64,000 bases of DNA, taken from Amycolatopsis pithecellobii. Its GTDB lineage: Bacteria > Actinomycetota > Actinomycetes > Mycobacteriales > Pseudonocardiaceae. Below are positions 42,405 through 52,132 of this stretch, piece by piece. Both the position numbers and the translations under genes were made by a program. The notes below the pieces were generated by a model. It ran no database searches and was not told the DNA's origin. It saw only the letters and a list, made by a program, of their open reading frames with translations. The stretch is from contig NZ_WMBA01000018.1 of NCBI RefSeq assembly GCF_009707865.1, positions 49,558 to 113,557 of the forward strand, written 5' to 3'. The stretch's first letter is position 1; each line of letters starts with the position of its first letter.

Positions 42405-43811
42405 CTACTCGCGATATGCCGGGTCATCCTGAGGGTTGGTGCCCGCGACCTGTCCGCGGGGGAGCCGGGCGGCGGCGCCAAGACCGATCAGCCCGATCCC
42501 GGCGAGCGTGATCACCGCGGCGGCGTAGGCGTGCGACGTGAGGCCGATGACGAGGATCGTGCCGGCGATGGCGGTGCCCAGCGATGAGCCCAGGTTGGAC
42601 ACGCTGCGCGACAGTCCGGAGATCTCGCCCTGCTTGGCCTCGCCGAAGCTGGATTGCACCACGTTCACCGACGGGGTCAGCATCGCCCCGAGCCCCAGTC
42701 CGATCAGCAGCAGCCCAGGACTCGAGGCCCACGGGCTGGGCAGCCACCAGGCTGTCACCAGCAGGACACCGGCGCCGAGAATCGTCACCGCGAAGCCCGC
42801 GACGATGAGTGTCCGCTGCGAATAGCGCTTGGCCATCGGCCCGGCGGACAGTGACGACGCGAGCAGTCCCACCGTGGCGGAAGTGAAGATCACGCCGGTC
42901 GCGATCGCGCTGTAGCCCTTCACGACCTGCAGATAGGTCGCCGCCACGAACGAAGTGCCCATGAGCAGCAGCCACTGGATGTTCTGCGTGACCATGCCGA
43001 GGTTCGCGGTGCGGTTGCGGAACAGCCCGATCGATATCAGCGGTTCGCGCCCCGCCCGTTCCTTCGCCCGGATCCACAGGAAGAACCACAGCATCACGAG
43101 CCCGCCGGCGAGCAGGAAGGCGAGCATCAGCCAGACGTTGACCTTGGCCAGCAGGATCCCCATGACGATCAGCACCAGCCCGGTGGCCGACAACACCGTG
43201 CCGCCGATGTCGAGCCGTCGCGAGGGATTGGGCGGCAGGGGATCGCCGATCTTCCGGCTGAAGACGATGATCACCACGATGACCAGTGCCTGGAAGACGA
43301 ACGCGGCCCGCCAGCTGATGGCGGAGGTGATGAGGCCACCGATCAGCGGACCGGCGGCGCCCCCGACACCGGCCATCGCCATGATCGCGCCGAACGCGCG
43401 AGCCCGTCCGGCGAAGTCGGTGAACAGCAGCGTCGTGAGGATGTACACCGGCGGGATGAGCAACGCCGTGCCGACGCCTTCGAAGATCGAGTTGCCGAGG
43501 ATGAGCACGCCGAGGCCTGGTGCGACCGCGCTCAGCACCGCTCCGATGCCGTAGAGAACCAGCCCCGCCAGGAAGCAGCGCTTGCGGCCGTAGCGGTCGG
43601 TCACCTTGCCGCCGGGGATCATCAACGCGGCCATGACGAGCAGGAACAGCGTGATCGAGATCTGCACACCCTGCACGGTGGTGTGCAGGTCGTGGCTGAT
43701 GTCGTTGATCATCACCGTCATGTTCGACCCGGCGAAGCTGCAGATGAACTGCGCGAGGGCGAGTGGCACGAGCACTGTCCGCAGCGAAGCGGGGGTGGGC
43801 GGAGCAGCCAT
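42405..43811 (-). CDS. MFS drug-type transporter (EmrB/QacA, DHA2)
   Basis: 468-residue transporter with 12-14 predicted helices and the loop motif GGKVTDRYGRKRCFLAG near residue 68. The motif AMAGVGGAAGPLIGG near 143 is typical of DHA2 exporters. The start at 43811 (MAAPPTPASLRTVL) lacks a strong ribosome site. A TTG start at 43895 is possible but would add 28 residues without similarity to the family. It is divergent from two tandem MalT-like regulators across a 134-base region, and so probably controlled by the first of them. Confidence 0.88.
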   Translation of the reverse strand: MAAPPTPASLRTVLVPLALAQFICSFAGSNMTVMINDISHDLHTTVQGVQISITLFLLVMAALMIPGGKVTDRYGRKRCFLAGLVLYGIGAVLSAVAPGLGVLILGNSIFEGVGTALLIPPVYILTTLLFTDFAGRARAFGAIMAMAGVGGAAGPLIGGLITSAISWRAAFVFQALVIVVIIVFSRKIGDPLPPNPSRRLDIGGTVLSATGLVLIVMGILLAKVNVWLMLAFLLAGGLVMLWFFLWIRAKERAGREPLISIGLFRNRTANLGMVTQNIQWLLLMGTSFVAATYLQVVKGYSAIATGVIFTSATVGLLASSLSAGPMAKRYSQRTLIVAGFAVTILGAGVLLVTAWWLPSPWASSPGLLLIGLGLGAMLTPSVNVVQSSFGEAKQGEISGLSRSVSNLGSSLGTAIAGTILVIGLTSHAYAAAVITLAGIGLIGLGAAARLPRGQVAGTNPQDDPAYRE

Positions 43812-43945
43812 CCGCGCATCGTGTGCGACGCCGGCCGGGCGTGGCTCACCCGTAAAGGACGGGGTTCTCCCCTCGACTGATGAAATGCCGCCCAAGCGCT
43901 GGCCGCGTGGCCCGGCCCGATGTCACAGTGGGTGCGGGGTGGCAG

Positions 43946-46630
43946 ATGGTGGACAGAAGCCGGGGTGAGGCGAGACGGCGAGTGCCCAGGGCCAAGGTCG
44001 TGGTGCCCGACGTCCCACCTGGTTATGTTTCCCGGCCACGCCTACTGTCCGCATTGGATCAGGCACAGGACGCCACCGCGATCGTGGTGAGTGCCCCCGC
44101 CGGTTCCGGCAAGACGTTGTTGCTGGCCGAGTGGGTGCGGCTGCGCCATGCCGAGGACACCGCCTGGGTCTCGCTCGACCCGGACGACAACGACGATCGC
44201 CGGTTCTGGTCGGGGATTCTCAAGGCACTCGAGTATTGCCGGGGCGTGCCGCCGGGCAATGCCGTCCACCATCTCCCGGTGCCCGCACGCCCGAGCCGCG
44301 ACCTCGATTTCACCGGTGCCGTGGTCAACGCGCTGGATGAGCTGCCGCACCCGGTGTGGCTGGTGCTCGACGACTTGCACGAGATCGACGGGGACGGGCC
44401 GCTGGAGGGCCTGGAAACCGTGCTGCGGCAGCACTCGCCCGCGCTGCGGCTGGTGCTGATCACCCGGCGCGATCCGCCGCTGTCGCTGGCGAAGCTCCGG
44501 CTCACCGACCAGCTCGCCGAGATCCGCGCCGACGATCTGCGGTTTTCCGGGCCCGAGGCTTACAAACTGCTCGCCGCCGCCGGAGTGGAGCTCAGCCCCG
44601 ACCAGCTCGCCGAACTCGTCCAGCAGACCGAAGGCTGGGCCGCGGGACTGAGACTGGCCACGTTTTCCCTGCGCGAGACCGAGGACCGCGGCCGGTTCCT
44701 CGCCGAGTTCGCCGAGAACGACCGGGCGATGGCGGACTACCTGCTCGACGAGGTGCTCTCCCGGCTGCCGCCCGAACTGCTGGAGTTCCTCCGCGCGATC
44801 AGCGTGCCGGACGAGGTGACCGTAGAGCTGGCGCGCACCCTGTCCGGACGCGATGACGCCGGTGTCATGCTCGACGTCCTTGAGCGGACCACGTCGCTGG
44901 TCATGCGGGTGAGCAGCCGCCGGCGGTGGTACCGGGTGCACGCGCTGGTGCGGTCCTACCTGCTCGCCGGCCTCAACCGGCAGCTGCCCGGTCAGGCGGC
45001 GGTGCTGCACCGGCACGCGGCGGCCTGGTTCGCCGAACACGGCCGCCCGATCGAGGCGCTCGCCCAGCTCATCCAGACCCGCGACGCGGACCACGTCGTG
45101 GCGGCGCTGCGGCGGCTGGCCCTGCCGCTGGCGCTGGCGGGCGAGCACGACCTGCTGGCTCGCGCGCTGGCTGTGCTCGGCGAAGACGTCGTCGTGGCCG
45201 ACAGCCTGCTCGGGCTCGTCTCGGCGTTGCTGCATCTGGAAGAAGGTGAGGCGACCAGCGCCGAAGTCGATCTGGCCCACGCCGAGGCCGCCTGGGCCGT
45301 GCCGGCCCCGGCCGAGGCCGAGCAATTGCGCGTGCTCGTCAAGGCCCGGATCGCCGAGCTCGCCGGCGACGTCGGCGACATGCTCCGCAGCACTGACGGG
45401 TTCCAGCGCGGCGAAGCGGAGCAAGTCCTGGACCCGCTCAGGATGCTGCATCGAGGCACCGCTTTGATCGCCGCGGGACGGCGCGAAGCCGCGCAACACC
45501 AGCTGGAGGCCGCCCTCGGCGGCGCTCGGGAGAACGAGCAGGACTACGTGGCGCTGCAATGTCTCGCCGCGCTGAGCGGCGTCGCCGCGACCGCCGGGGA
45601 CTTCCGGCTGATGGGCCGGCTTTCCGCGCAGGTGCTGCGGGAGGCCGAGGACAAGGGCTGGCAGCACACCATGGCCGCGGCCACCGCGTCGGCCATGGTG
45701 GGGTACCGGGAGCTGCTGCTCGGGCGGCCCGCCGAGTGCCGGCGGCACGCGGAACACGCCATGCGCCTGGTCGACGGCAGCGTGCCGCCCGCCAGCCATG
45801 GTTTGTCCGTGCTGCTCGGTGCCCTCGCCGGCTCGGCCCGCTTCGAAACGGGGGAGTGGACCGAGGGCCTGACCCAGCTGGCCGAAGCCAGGACGAGCGC
45901 CCGTGCCGGCGGCCGGCTCTCCGTGGGGCAGGTGGTGCTCAGCGCGGTGCTGGAGCATCGGGCGGCCGTCCGGTTCGGCTGGACGGAAGCCGCGCGGGAA
46001 ACCGTGGCCTGGGTCCGGGCCGCGGCGCCCGACTGTGGCGAGCTGACGCTGATGCGGGCGAGGACCCAGTTCGCGCTGGGCCGTCCGATGGCCGCGGACG
46101 CACTGCTCCGGCCGCTGCTGGACGCCCCGGAAACCTTGCTGCTGCCGTGGACGATCATCGACGCGTGGCTGCTCGGCGCCGAAGTCTCGCTGTTCACCGA
46201 CGACGAAACGAGCGCCCACCGGGCACTGCGGAAAGCACTGTCGCTGGCCGGGCGCCTGGATGCGTTGTACCCGCTCGTTTTCGCGTCACCGGTGATCACC
46301 GATCTGCTGGTCGGCCGGCTCGGCAAGCTGGGCGGCTTGCAGGACGTGGCGGCGCGGGCGCTCGAAGTCCGGCGTGCAGAGCGGATTCCGGTGATTCCGC
46401 TGCCGTTGACGGGGCGCGAACGTACCGTGCTGAGCCTGCTGCCCACGTTGCGCTCCTTCGAGGAGATCGCCAAGGATCTGACCATTTCCTCGAACACCGT
46501 GAAAACACATGTCCGCTCGATCTACCAGAAACTCGGGGTACGGCGACGTCGTGACGCGGTGACCGTCGCGATGGCACGCGGATTGCTGGAAAGTGCGGCC
46601 GAAGTGACCAATGGCCCTGGGCCGCGGTGA
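43946..46630 (+). CDS. MalT-like LuxR-family ATPase regulator
   Basis: 894-residue regulator of the LAL/MalT type. Walker A APAGSGKT is at residues 50-57, Walker B WLVLDDLHEID near 140, the winged and TPR-like helical region fills about 330-810, and the LuxR helix-turn-helix lies at about 825-885 (LTGRERTVLSLLPTLRSFEEIAKDLTISSNTVKTHVRSIYQKLG). Such proteins switch on genes when inducer and ATP are bound. The ATG at 43946 follows GGGGTGG; the frame is open for 22 residues more. It is divergent from the exporter and adjacent to a second regulator of the same kind. Confidence 0.92.
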   Translation: MVDRSRGEARRRVPRAKVVVPDVPPGYVSRPRLLSALDQAQDATAIVVSAPAGSGKTLLLAEWVRLRHAEDTAWVSLDPDDNDDRRFWSGILKALEYCRGVPPGNAVHHLPVPARPSRDLDFTGAVVNALDELPHPVWLVLDDLHEIDGDGPLEGLETVLRQHSPALRLVLITRRDPPLSLAKLRLTDQLAEIRADDLRFSGPEAYKLLAAAGVELSPDQLAELVQQTEGWAAGLRLATFSLRETEDRGRFLAEFAENDRAMADYLLDEVLSRLPPELLEFLRAISVPDEVTVELARTLSGRDDAGVMLDVLERTTSLVMRVSSRRRWYRVHALVRSYLLAGLNRQLPGQAAVLHRHAAAWFAEHGRPIEALAQLIQTRDADHVVAALRRLALPLALAGEHDLLARALAVLGEDVVVADSLLGLVSALLHLEEGEATSAEVDLAHAEAAWAVPAPAEAEQLRVLVKARIAELAGDVGDMLRSTDGFQRGEAEQVLDPLRMLHRGTALIAAGRREAAQHQLEAALGGARENEQDYVALQCLAALSGVAATAGDFRLMGRLSAQVLREAEDKGWQHTMAAATASAMVGYRELLLGRPAECRRHAEHAMRLVDGSVPPASHGLSVLLGALAGSARFETGEWTEGLTQLAEARTSARAGGRLSVGQVVLSAVLEHRAAVRFGWTEAARETVAWVRAAAPDCGELTLMRARTQFALGRPMAADALLRPLLDAPETLLLPWTIIDAWLLGAEVSLFTDDETSAHRALRKALSLAGRLDALYPLVFASPVITDLLVGRLGKLGGLQDVAARALEVRRAERIPVIPLPLTGRERTVLSLLPTLRSFEEIAKDLTISSNTVKTHVRSIYQKLGVRRRRDAVTVAMARGLLESAAEVTNGPGPR

Positions 46631-46654
46631 TTCGCCCGAATAATCTCGCCGGGT

Positions 46655-49276
46655 ATGAGGCGGACGGGCCGAGATGGTGAAGGGGCCCGGCGAAGCGTGG
46701 CCGAAATACCCCATCCGAAGATCGCCGTACCGCACGTTCCCGCGGGGTTCGTCAGACGGGAAGCGTTGCTGGGCCGGCTCGAACATGCCGCGGAGGCGCC
46801 GGTCACGACGGTGTGCGCGCCGGCCGGTTACGGAAAGACCCTGTTACTGGCGGACTGGTTCACCGCCTGTGCCACCCCCGCCAAGGCGTGGGTGTCGCTG
46901 GACCACACCGACAACACCCCGGTACGGTTCTGGGCCGCGACGTTGCATGCGTTGCGCGAACACGGGATCCTGCCCGCCGACGGTCCACTTCGGACAGTTT
47001 TTCCCCACCCGGACGACATTGCGGGATTCCTTGCCGAGCTCACCGACGGGCTCGAGGCGCTGACCGAGCCGTTCTGCCTCGTGCTCGATGATTTCCACGA
47101 GATCGTCGACCCCGAGACGTTGCATGGGATCGCCACCCTGATCCGGCATCAGCCCGGGCCGCTGCGGCTGGTGCTCTCCAGCAGGCTCGACCCGCCGTTG
47201 CCGCTGGCCCGGTTGCGGTTGCAGGAACGCCTTCGCGCGCTGCGTGCCAGCGACCTCCGCTTCTCCGAACCCGATGCGGCGGCGTTGCTCGAGACGAGCG
47301 GCGTGCGCTTGACCGGGCGTCAGTTGCATCGGCTCGTGGAGCAGACGGACGGGTGGGCGGCCGGACTCCGGCTCGCCGCGCGGTCGTTGCGCCGGACGCC
47401 GGACCGTAACGCCTTCCTCGACGACTTCGCCTGCGACGACCGGGCCGTCGCCGACTATCTCGTCTGTGAGGTATTGGCGGACCTGCCGGCGGGAACCAAG
47501 GATTTCCTGGCGGCGGTGAGTGTGTGCGACGAGGTGGCGCCCTCGCTCGCGGCCGAGTTGTCCAGCCGCGAAGACGCCGGAGTGATTCTCGACGAGCTGG
47601 AGCGCGAAAGCTCGCTGGTGATGGGCATCGGAAGCGAACGGCACTGGTATCGCGTGCATCCCCTGCTGCGGGCGTACCTGCGGGGCGACCTGGACCGGCG
47701 GCTGCCCGACCGCGCGGTGGAACTCAACCACGCGGCGGCCACCTGGTTCGCCGCGGAAGAGCTGCCGCGGGCGGCCGTTGCCCATGCGACGAAGGCGGAG
47801 GAGACCGACACGGTCATCGCGCTGCTGCGTGATTACGCTGTGGGCCTGCTGCTCAACGGCGACCACGACATCGTCGGGCAGGCACTGTCCGCGGCGGGTA
47901 CCGCGGTCGTCGACGGAGACCGGCGGCTGACACTCATCGCGGCACTGACCGACCTCGAGCGAGGCGAGGTCGAGGCCGCCGGCACACACCTGGCGCACGC
48001 CGGCACGATGCCGGAACCCGACGGCGCGCCAGATCCGTTGCGCGGCCTGGTCGGATCGACGTACGACGTGGTGCGGGGCGAACCCCGTCAGCCGGCGGTG
48101 CCCGGCTGGTCCGGTGTCGTGACCGGGCACGACCAGCCGGGGCTGGAGATGTGGGCACGCCTGCTCGGCGGCTGGACGTCCCTGTGCGCAGGCAACCGGG
48201 ATGCGGCACGGGGGGAGCTGGACGTGGTCCAGCAGATCGCCCGTGGTCTCGGCCTGGACTACCTCACGCTGCATGTGCTGCTTGCCCGCGGCACAGCGGC
48301 GGGGCTCGACGGGGACCTGAGCGGTCTGACCGAAGCGGCCACCGAGGCCGTCGCGATCGCCGACGCGAACGGCCGGCCTTCCTCGCTGTGCCTGGGCATC
48401 GCGCAGCTGATGCTCGGATTCGCTCACTTGCAGCGCCTCGAGCCCGCGGCCGCCGTCGCGGAGACCAACGCCGCGAAGGACGCGATCGGCCGGGCCGGAC
48501 CCCGCCTGTCGTACCTGGCCGCGGTCGTCGAGGGCGGCGCCCGGTTCGACCTGGGCGACCGCCATGGCGCGCTGGAACTCATCGGCCAGGCGCGGCGGAC
48601 GCTCGCCGATCGCTCCCTGCTGCCGGAGTTCGCCGCCGCGGGTGCGCTCGTCGAGTATCGGTGCGCGCTGCTGCTCGGGCAGGACACGACCGTGGGCGAG
48701 GTCTTGCGGTGGACGCAGCGGCGGGCCGGGACGACGGGGGAAGCGGCCCTGATGACGGCGTGGTCGCAGTTCGCCCGGGGCAGCCTGGGCCGCGCCGTGC
48801 GCACTCTCGACGAGAGCGGACCCGCGTTGCTCACCGAAACGGTGGTCGAGGGTCATCTGCTGCGCAGTGCCGTGGCGATGTGCTCGGCACAGCGCACCAT
48901 GGCCCGCGCGGAGCTGGACGCCGCGCTGCGGCTCGCGGAGCCGGCCGGGCTGGTCCGGCCTTTCCGGTGGGCCGACCCGCTGGTGCGCCGGTTGCTCGTG
49001 GACCAGATCGGGAGCTTCGGCGCCGCGGACGCCTTCGCTGCCCGGGTCCGCCGTGCCGTCGCCACGACCGGCGAGGAACAGGAAGGATTGCTGACCCGGC
49101 GGGAGCACGTGGTGCTGTCGCATCTCGGCGCGCAACGTTCACTGGACGAGGTAGCCACCGACCTGGCCGTCTCGGTGAACACCATCAAGACGCATGTCCG
49201 TGCCATCTACGCGAAACTCGGCGTGAACAGCCGGCGCGCGGCGGTGCTGACCGCACGGGAGCGCGGCCTCGCCTGA
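46655..49276 (+). CDS. MalT-like LuxR-family ATPase regulator (tandem paralogue)
   Basis: 873-residue paralogue of the preceding gene with the same architecture: Walker A APAGYGKT at 55-62, Walker B CLVLDDFHEIVD near 142, helical repeats and a C-terminal LuxR helix-turn-helix (LTRREHVVLSHLGAQRSLDEVATDLAVSVNTIKTHVRAIYAKLGV). It starts 24 bases after the first. The two share order and many residues yet differ throughout, so the duplication is old. Targets are unknown. They could be the exporter on the left or the stress-type island on the right. Confidence 0.92.
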   Translation: MRRTGRDGEGARRSVAEIPHPKIAVPHVPAGFVRREALLGRLEHAAEAPVTTVCAPAGYGKTLLLADWFTACATPAKAWVSLDHTDNTPVRFWAATLHALREHGILPADGPLRTVFPHPDDIAGFLAELTDGLEALTEPFCLVLDDFHEIVDPETLHGIATLIRHQPGPLRLVLSSRLDPPLPLARLRLQERLRALRASDLRFSEPDAAALLETSGVRLTGRQLHRLVEQTDGWAAGLRLAARSLRRTPDRNAFLDDFACDDRAVADYLVCEVLADLPAGTKDFLAAVSVCDEVAPSLAAELSSREDAGVILDELERESSLVMGIGSERHWYRVHPLLRAYLRGDLDRRLPDRAVELNHAAATWFAAEELPRAAVAHATKAEETDTVIALLRDYAVGLLLNGDHDIVGQALSAAGTAVVDGDRRLTLIAALTDLERGEVEAAGTHLAHAGTMPEPDGAPDPLRGLVGSTYDVVRGEPRQPAVPGWSGVVTGHDQPGLEMWARLLGGWTSLCAGNRDAARGELDVVQQIARGLGLDYLTLHVLLARGTAAGLDGDLSGLTEAATEAVAIADANGRPSSLCLGIAQLMLGFAHLQRLEPAAAVAETNAAKDAIGRAGPRLSYLAAVVEGGARFDLGDRHGALELIGQARRTLADRSLLPEFAAAGALVEYRCALLLGQDTTVGEVLRWTQRRAGTTGEAALMTAWSQFARGSLGRAVRTLDESGPALLTETVVEGHLLRSAVAMCSAQRTMARAELDAALRLAEPAGLVRPFRWADPLVRRLLVDQIGSFGAADAFAARVRRAVATTGEEQEGLLTRREHVVLSHLGAQRSLDEVATDLAVSVNTIKTHVRAIYAKLGVNSRRAAVLTARERGLA

Positions 49277-49329
49277 CCTCCTCGTCTTCGGGTGAGGTGC
49301 GGCGCCGCGGCGTGGTTAGCGTCCCCCTG

Positions 49330-50460
49330 ATGACGGACCGACAGCTGAGGGTCCACACCTTCACCGAGGCCGGCGGGCGCGGCGGACCGGGCCTGCCCCG
49401 GGCCGTGGTCATCTTGCTGGGCCTGGCCGCGGCGACCGTCACGGTGGCCGGCATGCGGGCGACGGCGTGGCTGCTCACGCCGGTTCTGCTGGCCCTCGTG
49501 ATCGTCATCGCCGTCGCCCCGGTACAGCGGGCACTCCGGCGGCGCGGGTTCCCGGCGTGGTCGGCCACGTTGGTGCTGTTGGTGCTCGTCTATGGCTTGA
49601 TCATCGGCTTCGGCCTGGTGGTCTTCGTGTCGCTGGGGAAGCTGGTCACGCTGCTGCCGCAGTACGCGGGCCGGTTCGACGAACTCGTCGCCAGGGCCAC
49701 CGATGCGCTCGCGCGGGCCGGCGTCGGCATCGAGCAGGTGCGCGACGTCGCACGGTCACTGGACCTCGCCAAGTTGGCGCCGTATCTCGGCTCCGTCCTG
49801 AGTGGACTGACCGGCGTGCTGAGCGACCTGATCTTCGTGCTGGCACTGTTGTTCTTCCTCAGCGCGGAGGCCGGTGGGTTCGGCGACCGGATGACCGCCC
49901 TCACCCGGGAACGCCCGGCGACCGGGGCGGCGCTCATCGGGTTCGCGACGCGCACGCGACGCTATCTGGTGGTCACCACCGTGTTCGGGTTCATCGTCGC
50001 CGTGCTGGACACGACCGCACTCGCGATCATCGGGGTGCCACTGGCGGTGCTGTGGGGACTGCTGTCCTTCGTCACCAACTACATCCCCAACGTCGGGTTC
50101 CTGCTGGGGCTCATCCCGCCCGCGCTACTCGCGCTGCTGGACGGCGGCTGGCGCCCGATGGTCGCCGTCATCGGCGTCTACTGCCTGTTCAACCTGGTGA
50201 TCCAGTCCCTCATCCAGCCGTACTACGTCGGGGATTCCGTGGGGCTGTCGGCGACCGTGACGTTCCTCGCGCTCGTGTTCTGGTCCTGGGTACTCGGGCC
50301 GCTCGGCGCGATCCTCGCGATTCCGGTGACGCTCTTGGTGCGGTCGGTCCTGCTGGACATGGATCCTCGGACGAGGTGGCTCGCCGGGCTGTTGCACCTG
50401 TCCGTCGACGATGCCGGCCGCCCCCGGCGTAGCGGGAACGGCCGGCACCTTTTCCGGTAG
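49330..50460 (+). CDS. AI-2E family permease
   Basis: 376-residue membrane protein of the AI-2E transporter superfamily, with seven or eight hydrophobic segments. Landmarks are the paired N-terminal helices (about 25-90), a long soluble helix region (100-160) and the C-terminal FVTNYIPNVGFLLGLIPPALLALL (starting near 237) and VFWSWVLGPLGAILAIPVTLLVRSVLL (starting near 316) motifs. Family members include exporters and sodium/proton antiporters. Quorum-signal transport is not implied. A degenerate copy of the 17-bp island motif lies 35 bases upstream of its ATG. Confidence 0.9.
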   Translation: MTDRQLRVHTFTEAGGRGGPGLPRAVVILLGLAAATVTVAGMRATAWLLTPVLLALVIVIAVAPVQRALRRRGFPAWSATLVLLVLVYGLIIGFGLVVFVSLGKLVTLLPQYAGRFDELVARATDALARAGVGIEQVRDVARSLDLAKLAPYLGSVLSGLTGVLSDLIFVLALLFFLSAEAGGFGDRMTALTRERPATGAALIGFATRTRRYLVVTTVFGFIVAVLDTTALAIIGVPLAVLWGLLSFVTNYIPNVGFLLGLIPPALLALLDGGWRPMVAVIGVYCLFNLVIQSLIQPYYVGDSVGLSATVTFLALVFWSWVLGPLGAILAIPVTLLVRSVLLDMDPRTRWLAGLLHLSVDDAGRPRRSGNGRHLFR

Positions 50461-50474
50461 GCCGGTGGGCCGGT

Positions 50475-50906
50475 TCAGCGGAGCCGCAGCTCTCGTCCGT
50501 GGGCGACGATCGCGTAGATCACGATGAAGTCCACCGCGATGACCACGATCGACCAGACCGGGTATGCCGCGACGAAGCCGAGGTTGACCAGCGCGCTCAG
50601 GCCGGCGAGAACGATGGCCGCGACGCGCGCGGCAGCGTTGCCGAAGAGGACGCCGATCCCGGCCAGTACGGCCACCACGCCGAGTCCGATGTGGACCCAG
50701 CCCCAGACGTTGTAGTCGACGTGGACCACCAGGCCCGACGAGCTCACCAGGTAGTAACCCCGGTCGTACACGGCGACGATGCCCTGGATGGCGTGGAAGA
50801 AGCCGAGCAGGATCAGCATCACCCCGCCGAAGGCGACCCAGCCGGTCCACGTGCCGAGGTGCTTCGTCGTGGTTCCCGTCCGGTCGGTCGCTGACGTCTG
50901 TGCCAT
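50475..50906 (-). CDS. DUF7144 family membrane protein
   Basis: 143-residue protein with four transmembrane helices (about 23-46, 70-92, 95-115 and 118-138). The family pattern GWVAFGGVMLILLGFFHAIQGIVAVY and YLVSSSGLVVHVDYNVWGWVH are clear. Function is unknown. AAGGAGGAGGAG lies immediately before the ATG, a very strong ribosome site. It is divergent from a close paralogue at 51045, which shares most of the sequence, and both probably answer to the palindrome at 50965. Confidence 0.93.
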   Translation of the reverse strand: MAQTSATDRTGTTTKHLGTWTGWVAFGGVMLILLGFFHAIQGIVAVYDRGYYLVSSSGLVVHVDYNVWGWVHIGLGVVAVLAGIGVLFGNAAARVAAIVLAGLSALVNLGFVAAYPVWSIVVIAVDFIVIYAIVAHGRELRLR

Positions 50907-50964
50907 CTCCTCCTCCTTGGGCTCGGATCTCCACCAGCGTGCCTCACCGGTCGCGGCGCTCATC

Positions 50965-50981
50965 TCATCCGCCAGTGATGA
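50965..50981. promoter_or_regulatory. 17-bp near-palindrome, site 1
   Basis: TCATCCGCCAGTGATGA, with exact TCATC/GATGA arms, lies between the two divergent DUF7144 genes. It shares 13 of 17 positions with the site at 52081 and related ones at 59080 and 59218. Confidence 0.55.
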
Positions 50982-51044
50982 ACCGAAGGTGCCGGCCAGT
51001 GGCTGATCCTCGCGGGAGTCGATCCCAAGCGCAGGGAGGATGTC

Positions 51045-51476
51045 ATGACTGACGCCTATCACGACAACACGATCAAGGAACCGACGCGGACCGGCTGGAC
51101 GGGCTGGGTCGCGTTCGGCGGGATCATGCTGGTCCTGCTCGGCCTGTTCCACGCGATCGAAGGTCTCGTCTCCGTGTTCGACCACGGCTACTACCTGGTC
51201 AGCTCGTCGGGCCTGGTGGTCAACGTCGACTACACCGTGTGGGGCTGGGTGCAGTTCGGGCTGGGCGTGCTGGCCGTCATCGTCGGTATCGGGCTGCTGA
51301 CAGGCAACACCGCGGCGCGGGTGGTCGGTGTCATCCTCGCCGGCATCTCCGCGATCGTGAACCTGAGTTTCATCGCGGCGTATCCGGTGTGGTCGATAGC
51401 GATCATCGCGCTCGACGTCCTGGTCATCTACGCGATCGTCGCGCACGGGCGCGAGATGAAGCTGCCCGAGGACTGA
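51045..51476 (+). CDS. DUF7144 family membrane protein (paralogue)
   Basis: 143-residue four-helix membrane protein, paralogous to the product of 50475-50906: both have WTGWVAFGG..MLxLLGxFHAIxG and the ending VxYAIVAHGREx. The equal length and divergent placement suggest local duplication. The proteins may form hetero-oligomers. Function is unknown. GGGAGGATGTC precedes the ATG. The 138-base divergent region carries site 1 of the island motif. Confidence 0.94.
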   Translation: MTDAYHDNTIKEPTRTGWTGWVAFGGIMLVLLGLFHAIEGLVSVFDHGYYLVSSSGLVVNVDYTVWGWVQFGLGVLAVIVGIGLLTGNTAARVVGVILAGISAIVNLSFIAAYPVWSIAIIALDVLVIYAIVAHGREMKLPED

Positions 51477-51481
51477 GCCGG

Positions 51482-52054
51482 TCAGACGGGCTGCGTCACC
51501 GGCGAGGCCAGCTGGTGCCGCACCCGCCCGATCGCCGCTGCCCGCGCTTGGAGGCCACCGGAGTCCAGGGCACGCACGACGGACGAGTCGCCTCCGTGCC
51601 GGGCGCGGATGTCGGCGATGCGCTGTTCGAACGTGACGGGCTCCCCGCTGGCGTTCACGGACATGTCGCAGTACCACAACGTATCGCGCAGAGTCGTCGC
51701 CTCGTCGGGAAATTCCGCGAGCTCGTCGGCGAGACCTCGTAACCGCGCCACGGCCGCGGCGCCGGAGTGGTGTGCGACCAGTGCGCACAGCCGCGGCGGC
51801 GCCCCTGAGCGGCGCAGGAATCGCGCGCCGTCGAGCGGATGGAACCCGGAAACCACCAGTGGCCGGGCATACCCGATGTCATGCAGGATTGCCGCGGCGA
51901 CAAGCAGATCGCATTCCTCGCCGGCCAGGAGCCGGGAACCGATCCGCCAGGCCACGCGGGCCGTCGCTTGCACGTGCGCCCATCGTTGCGGCAACGCGCG
52001 AGCCAGGTACCGGTGGGAGAGTGTGCGTGCCGATGCCATATCCATGAGGGGCAT
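51482..52054 (-). CDS. HD-domain phosphohydrolase-like protein
   Basis: 190-residue protein with an HD domain: first His in RWAHVQATARVAWRIG near residue 27, the HD pair in AAILHDIGYA near 58, His in GFHPLDGARFLRR, HH in ALVAHHSGAA and a final Asp in LWYCDMSVN. It should hydrolyse a phosphate ester, probably a nucleotide. Three in-frame ATGs (52054, 52045, 52039) are close together, so the start may vary by a few residues. Divergent from the amphi-Trp gene with the palindrome at 52079 between them. Confidence 0.87.
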   Translation of the reverse strand: MPLMDMASARTLSHRYLARALPQRWAHVQATARVAWRIGSRLLAGEECDLLVAAAILHDIGYARPLVVSGFHPLDGARFLRRSGAPPRLCALVAHHSGAAAVARLRGLADELAEFPDEATTLRDTLWYCDMSVNASGEPVTFEQRIADIRARHGGDSSVVRALDSGGLQARAAAIGRVRHQLASPVTQPV

Positions 52055-52078
52055 TGGCGGGCGCCCTGGGCTTGCGCG

Positions 52079-52099
52079 CCTCATCCGCCGCGGGTGAGG
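52079..52099. promoter_or_regulatory. 17-bp near-palindrome, site 2
   Basis: The core TCATCCGCCGCGGGTGA at 52081-52097 is extended by CC and GG on either side to a 21-base palindrome with one mismatch. It is in the 78-base region between the HD gene and the amphi-Trp gene, 36 bases before the latter. Confidence 0.6.
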
Positions 52100-52132
52100 C
52101 AGTCGGGTCCGGGCCGGCGTTCGCTTCGGGGC

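Noticed and set aside
44042..49135. Very long antisense open frames (about 725 and 763 residues) opposite the MalT-like genes
   Set aside because: They mirror the codon structure of high-GC genes, are rich in arginine, glycine and histidine, and have no domain; the opposite strand has clear motifs.
49330..50460. Quorum-signal (autoinducer-2) exporter
   Set aside because: The family name is historical; no luxS or lsr genes are near and most members carry other substrates.
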